From Morchella semilibera (Eukaryota; Ascomycota; Pezizomycetes; Pezizales; Morchellaceae): 64,000 bases of DNA. The position numbers were made by a program, and so were the translations under genes. The first letter of the stretch is position 1; the number at the start of each line of letters is the position of its first letter. Positions 58,115-64,000 of the stretch are shown here, one piece after another. Under the pieces are notes generated by a model. The model saw only the letters and a list, made by a program, of their open reading frames with translations. It was not told where the DNA came from and made no database searches. The stretch is taken from NCBI GenBank assembly GCA_009192285.1, contig CM018605.1:1078530-1142529 (forward strand). The letters run 5' to 3'.

Positions 58115-60186
58115 AGAAGAGTACCAGGATCGATTATCTGTTAAGGAGCCAATCGCAGAGGGAACCAACGAAGCTGCAGAGTAGCAGCAGCAGTCAGGAT
58201 AGCAAGAAAAGGAGGGGATAGGTTGCTCTCCGTTTGGTCAGTAGCCGGGAAGCGATACGAAGGGGGGTGTCTCGGTATGCAGCTCTGTTTGAAAAAAGGG
58301 TTTCGTGGTCGTTTTTGGAGGACGTGATGAGGATGAGCGGGGGACTATCCTCAGAACACACCCTGGTGTCGAGATGGAGAAGGGATGATGAAGTGGGGGG
58401 GGGGGGTAGTTGCAGTATATGGGAGGAAATAAGTATGAAGTTGAATGGGGGATGAATGGTGGTGGGGGGAGGTTTGGTTTGATCTGATGATGAGTTGAGG
58501 TCTCTCCTTGTAGACGTTAGGTGCAGTTGAGAGAAGACTTCACTGATCTCCCTCGACCTAGGTACGTATGTACATGCGGAGGTTTCAGCGGATGAGGTGG
58601 TCGTTGCTAGCCGGTGACCCTAGACATTTCCGAGAATGCTCACAGACTGCGAGACAACTCCTTCTCTGTCTACTAATTTACCTACACTCACTCGTACTGC
58701 GTTCTAATCTATTAATCCCCCAGATCTTTGAATCAAGATCGAGGGAACGATAGGCTTTGCAGAATACTGGAGTGCTTCAATCTACATTATCGGAATGTCG
58801 ACGCGTTTTATCCGTATGTCGAATAAGAGGTTGTCATGAAAATGCATATTGCTTAAGCGAATCACATCTTGACATACAAATCTACAGGCATACGTGTGGT
58901 TAGGTTGACGGGCATAGAGTAGGTACATGTACCTAAGTTGATAAGTTGATACGGGGTGTGAGTAGAGATTATTTTGTTTGGTGAATGGAAATCCTAGTCC
59001 TTGGATCCCCCTACAAAGGTTGGCTGTGTGTATGGCAGAAGCTTGCTAAGTCATCCTAATATGTACCCATACGCGGACGAGTGACCCCTCATCACACCTC
59101 GTCATCTGTGTATACTATGTTTCACATCAGAGTCAGTCGTGAGGTGCCTGTCAAATTCCAGCGGTCAGCCGCAAAATATCAATCGAGATGAGTCGTCAAA
59201 CCCCAGTCTTTGGATCTGTTGAAATCACATGACAAAATCCGTAGAATTACAGGAGTAAGTGTAACCTATTACTTGAATACCAAGTACATCATTCCTCAAC
59301 GTTGAAACACAAATGCACTGTATCGAGGCCAGATATCACCAAGAGCAGGAGTGTTTCCCGGGCTCCCAGACTGAACTCGGCACAAACTGTTCTTCCCTCG
59401 CTTTCGAATCCCTCCCTCCCCAAAGCAAGGCTGGCTGCAGCCAGTGTGCATGAAGCTATTCCACTTTAGGACTAGCGTCCCTTGGCACTAGGCTGGGGTC
59501 TAACGCGAGGCCAGTACGTTAAAAGGGGAGGCGGTAACCCCCAGAAAGCTCTGAAATGGAGTGTTCAAAGCTCCCCGCAGCAGCAACGCCGTCTTTGGAG
59601 CTTGGTTTTCCTCGTCCTTATTTTTTCGTTTTTTGCTTTTTCCATTTTCCGCCATCCGTTCCCACCCCCCACCTGGAAAAGCAACGTTCCTAGGCTTAAC
59701 TAGCGGCGTGCTACCCCTAGTCTGCCAAGCCTCACTGCAAAATCACCAAACAGAGCCCCCTTAAAAACCGACCGCTGTCCCCGCTCACCCGCCCGTTCAA
59801 ACATTTACCCATACCCCCTCGTCGAACTGCTGTACCTGCTGCTTGCTTGTCAACCCGACCAACCACCGACCTCTACAGCTTCGACAGTTGTTGTCGCTCT
59901 CGGGACCTCACTTTGATTGGTGTGTCCATCTGCGTGTGTGAGTGGTGTGTATGCGTGTGTTCGAACCACCATATCTGATCTCCCGTTCGCGCGCGCCCCT
60001 TCCTCTTTCCCGCCCACGGGTTTAATAAAGTAAACAATAATAATAGTCTTCCTTCTTTGTCTAGCTCGCCTTCATATCGCGCCAAGGAATTATTTGTTCT
60101 TTATTTGCGACCACCCATTTCAACCAGTCTGTCCCCTCACCCACACTTTTTTTGCCCTTCCCACTATGGGCGTTGTTGCTTAGAAC
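58115..60186. other. Divergent intergenic region between the kinase and MOT1
   Basis: About 2 kb between divergent genes. It has a G run near 58398-58406, one TACATGTA palindrome (about 58924) and, near MOT1, pyrimidine-rich leader-like sequence. Short frames at 58234-58455 and 59482-59764 are not supported. Confidence 0.5.
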
Positions 60187-63100
60187 ATGTCCAGGTAAGC
60201 ACTTCTTCTATCCACTGGCCCCACACGTGATTTCTCACAACGCCTGCTGCATCATCAGCAGACTACGTGATTGATTATGATGAATGATTCATGATTCATG
60301 GCGCCCGTCCTTCAGATAATGATGATGATGGTGCTGCTGCTGCTGCCGCTGCTGCTATTGTCTATCTACATGCCGGAGACTAACGAGTCCATCCTTGTGA
60401 TTGCGTTCCCTACAGATTAGATAGACTTGTAACGTGAGTGAAATCCTACTTCTAGTGTTCCTTTTGTGTTTCATTGCACTACCATCTATCTTAGAGCCGC
60501 ATCCTTTGCTTTTTATCGTTCAATTCTAAAGCTTGTTTGAATTCTTTCTAATTTTAATACAGGCTACTCGACTCTGGGTCGAGTCAGCTCGTGCGAAACA
60601 CCGCTGCCGCCCAGCTTGCCGATATCCAGAAGGCCCATCCTGATGAACTATTCAATCTACTCAACAGAGTTGTTCCGTTCTTAAGATCGAGAAACTGGGA
60701 TACCCGACTCGCAGCAAATAAGGCAATTGCTGGAATTGTTGAAAATGCCGAGAAATGGGATCCTAATGCTTTGGACGACCCTATAAAACCCGAACCCAAA
60801 CAGGAAGAACAGGGGAATGAACTTCTTGAAGTGCCTCTAGCCAAATTGGAAAATGGTGCTGCGGTTGCTAATCCAGATGACCTGCTCACATTTGATACCC
60901 TTGATATAACAGCAGTCATCAAGAATGGGAAAAAACTACTCGGGAGCTCAGGAAAAGAATATGACTTTACTCTGGCCGATTTGGATCCAGCAGAGCGTCT
61001 AGCAGCGCAGAAGAGAAATGTGACGGCAAGATTGGGTCTGGGAGGTGAATATATCGAGGACGAAATTGTCACCGAAAAAGACTTTGCGGCGACTGGGCAC
61101 CCGGTACAAACACCACGGATTGATACTTCCGTTGGAGGAGTTTTCCGTGCACCTATGGCCTCACCAGCCATCCAAACAACGATAATAGCAATGTCCCCTG
61201 ATGGCCCAAATAATACACCGCAGACCCCGACGGATGAAGGCGCGTCCGCACTAAGCAAAAGACAACAAAATATGCTAAAAAGAAAGGCCAAGGCAAATGC
61301 CAAGAACCATGCGAATAAAGTCCGCGTGGTAGATCTAGGATCATCAGCACGAAGAATGAGTATGGATGTTGTGCCACAAACTCCCATTGAGGCCAATACA
61401 CCACATCCAGTAAAGCAGCAAGATTCTGCAAATGGAACTGTTGTTCCTGATTACTTCTCCTTGGATACAAAGAATCCTCCTGATGATACCAAAATTATCG
61501 TTGAGCACAAGGGGCCTGCAGCTCCACCGTCCCCAATAATCCAAACATCTGGAGAGGTATTCGAGTGGCCCTTTGAGCGTCTTTGTGAAATTCTTCTCGT
61601 AGACCTGTTCGATCCAAATTGGGAAATTAGGCATGGTGCTGCTATGGGTATCCGGCAAGTTGTTAGAGTGCATGGTAATGGTGCTGGGAGAGAGAGGGGT
61701 AAAAACTCGTAAGGAGAATGATATTCTCAACCAGAAATGGCTAGATGATTTAGCGTGTCGGTTGTGCTGCGTTTTCATGCTAGATCGTTTCGGCGACTAT
61801 GTCTCTGATACCGTAAGTTTTCTTGAATTCTAGGTTGTTTTCAGTATTGCTAATAATGTCTCTAGGTGGTTGCCCCAATCCGTGAAACTACATCGCAGAC
61901 AATGGGCGCACTTTTATGTCATCTTCCGCCAGCCTCGGTCCATGCTGTGTATCGGATTTTGTACCGACTTGTTATGCAGGAAGATCTTAATCTCACTAAT
62001 CCTGTCTGGGAGGTTTGTCATGGTGGTATGCTCGGGTTGAAATATCTCGTTGCCGTTCGTACGGACCTTCTAGTACAAGACACAGAGCTTCTAGATGGAG
62101 TGGTTAGAGCTGTCATGCGGGGGCTAGCAGATCATGACGACGACGTTAGGGCCGTCAGTGCAGCTACTCTCATTCCCATAGCCTCTGAATTCATCAATTT
62201 GCGACCTGCAGCGGTCGATGGCTTAATCAACGTTGTCTGGGAGTGCCTTTCTCATCTCAAAGATGATCTTAGTGCGAGTACAGGTTCGGTTATGGATTTG
62301 TTAGCGAAACTATGCTCGTTTCCACAAGTTTTGGAAGCCATGAGGATGAAAGCTTCCACAGACCCATCGTAAGCTCTCACCAACCCCGTTTATATATATT
62401 ATACTCGTCCCATTTTCTTCTAAGGCGGCACTTTACTAATTTTTTAGACAATCGTTTGCCTTACTGGTGCCCCGACTTTATCCCTTCTTGCGTCACACAA
62501 TCACAAGTGTTCGGGCCGCAGTATTACGTGCTCTTTTGACATTCTTGAACATTCAAGGTGATGGAACGAAAGGGTGGGTTGAAGGGAAAATCTTACGTTT
62601 GATTTTTCAAAATTTGTTGGTCGAAAGGGTCGAGGTAGGGTATTTCTTATTACCCCTACCATCATACTCAACTAACTTTGTTAGTCTGTCTTATCATTGT
62701 CTTTACAAGTTTGGATGGCATTGACCGAAGAGCTCGCCCGAGATGACCCTCACCGGTTTGCCTCCGAGTTTGGAACGCATCTTGATCCGTTAATTTCCCT
62801 GTTAACCACACCAATCGGTGTATCCCGACACCCACATCCTATGGATCCGTCTCTATTTATCAGACCATCAGGGCAGACACTGGTCTTGCCTGGACTAATG
62901 AAAGGGCCTTCACCAGCCCAACCTCCACCCACTACTACAGAACCTGCAGCCAAAAGGCGCCGTAAGAGCGAGAAGAAAGAAGAGCCAGTTGTGTCGGCAC
63001 ATAACGTTGATGGTCATATGATTCAAGGTGATGTTGACTTAGTTGGAGTGGAGACGATTATCAAGACCAAAATTGCTGGTGCAAAAGCCTTGGGTAAAGC

Positions 63101-64000
63101 CATGAGCCTCTGGCCAAAGGATGAAGCTCGATCTATATTCCATTCCAGGGTTGTCACCTGCCTCCAATCTCAATTTTCTTCCACGGAGCTTGTAACAGCC
63201 ATGATAATCGAAGAGTACGCAAAGGAAACGAGCGAAATGACGGATCTGAAAGCAGCATTCTTAGAAGCACTATCCAATTTACTCAACTCTGAACGGCCAT
63301 CCTGTTATCGTGACTTGGCCTCGTACGTGCATATTGTTCAGGCACAATGCCGTTCGTTACTTAATGCCTTCCGGGATATAGGCCGTGTATCTGCGTCCAA
63401 GATTCCTAACATCGCCGCAGTCTGCCAAGGAGACCCGGAGGCTGGCCCAGATGCATTCAGTATTGAAAAGGCAGAGAAAATAGTTGGGGAGGAATTTACT
63501 CGTCTCAAGCGAGCGCTTCTGCCGACGCAAAAACTAATGTCTTCTCAAGCTCTCGCGGACGCCAGAGCAAGCGCCGTAGCGGCCATCGAAGATACCAAGG
63601 TAGCGAAAGCACAGCGTGACGTCCGGGTTTTGGCGGCTGCAGCTGGCGCATATATTGCTTCTGGACAATTGCCGAAGAAGCTCAATCCAGTCGTTCACGG
63701 CGTTATGGAGAGCGTCAAGCTGGAAGAGAACCTCGATTTACAGCGACGTTCTGCTCAGGCAATTGCCTCACTCGTGGGTCTATGTTCAAGAAGTGGGCGC
63801 GCTGCTGTGGCAGATAAGCTTACTAAAAACCTCAACTCTTTCCTCTGCGTAGACACTTCAGAGGTCCCCATGTTCCACCAAAATGAAACATTAGAGGAGA
63901 ACATTTTGTCTTTGAGGAAAGAGGAGGATCGCAAAGACCATGCCGATCAGGCAGCCTTTGAAAGAGAGGCTAGAGAAGCAAGAATAAAAAGACGTGGTGC
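60187..64000 (+). CDS. MOT1: MOT1/BTAF1 TBP-displacing ATPase, N-terminal part (runs off the window)
   Basis: Exons 60187-60194, 60416-60433, 60563-61812, 61866-62368, 62448-62634 and 62685 to beyond 64000. The N-terminus reads MSRLDRLVTLLDSGSSQLVR, then HEAT-type repeats (PFLRSRNWDTRLAANKAIAG), the linker with a basic KRQQNMLKRKAKANAKN helix, RHGAAMGIRQVVRVHG, and WLDDLACRLCCVFMLDRFGD. These are the TBP-wrapping HEAT repeats of MOT1; the Snf2 ATPase domain lies outside the window. MOT1 uses ATP to remove TBP from DNA and so redistributes it among promoters. One frame break falls at 61701-61705, where five As should be four to keep RERGKTRKEND (alternatively one extra G just before). The first two coding exons are 8 and 18 nt. 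The minus-strand frame across exon 3 is a shadow. Confidence 0.92.

Noticed and set aside
1-64000. CRISPR array, integrated virus, biosynthetic cluster or intact transposon
   Set aside because: No regularly spaced direct repeats, no polymerase/integrase/capsid-like frames and no clustered tailoring enzymes were seen.

Overview
The window looks like nuclear DNA of a filamentous ascomycete (Pezizomycotina). The evidence is gene content (fungal MED15, GRR1, MOT1, an Ark/Prk-type kinase, cytosolic ribosomal proteins with several introns), short introns of mostly 46-120 nt with GT..AG ends and CTAAC/CTAAT-like branch points, and head-to-head housekeeping gene pairs. The long, gene-poor, microsatellite-rich spacers would suit an early-diverging lineage such as Pezizomycetes; that placement is inference only.

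Layout: 2.2-7.5 kb MED15 (+); 13.0-13.9 kb an endonuclease/exonuclease/phosphatase-fold protein (-) with a 50-codon small gene just upstream (-); 19.9-21.1 kb a DFG10/SRD5A3-type polyprenol reductase (+); 22.7-23.5 kb an ALKBH6-like dioxygenase (-); 25.1-26.0 kb RPL16/uL13 (+); 26.8-28.5 kb a divergent pair, RNA polymerase III subunit RPC11 (-) and an ankyrin protein (+); 33.1-37.7 kb a HOS4-like ankyrin/charged-helix protein (-); 40.8-41.2 kb a small helix-turn-helix protein (+); 42.4-44.6 kb an LMBR1-type membrane protein (+); 45.2-46.7 kb a divergent ribosomal pair RPL36 (-)/RPS12 (+); 51.8-53.7 kb GRR1 (+); 54.8-58.1 kb an Ark/Prk kinase (-); 60.2 kb to the window end, the 5' part of MOT1 (+). 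Exon structures were reconstructed by hand from splice signals and frame continuity and close exactly in frame, except for four single-base breaks.

Functionally this is a housekeeping set: transcription (MED15, MOT1, RPC11, a possible Set3C subunit), ribosome (RPL16, RPL36, RPS12), protein turnover (GRR1), endocytosis/actin kinase, dolichol synthesis and RNA/DNA demethylation-type chemistry. There is no biosynthetic cluster, CRISPR array, intact transposon, rRNA or convincing tRNA gene.

The more unusual content is in the spacers: (1) a strictly spaced motif GAGTGAT-N6-TGAY, nine exact copies on both strands, all intergenic; (2) the 8-bp palindrome TACATGTA, about three dozen copies, none in an assigned coding exon; (3) two interleaved inverted repeats at 9.86-10.07 kb with pseudoknot-like topology; (4) two related hairpin elements at 16.0 and 23.9 kb; (5) an 18-bp perfect palindrome in the RPL36/RPS12 shared promoter. 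Four conserved genes (MED15, RPL16, the HOS4-like gene, MOT1) each carry one single-base frame break in a homopolymer, most simply read as consensus errors in the assembly.
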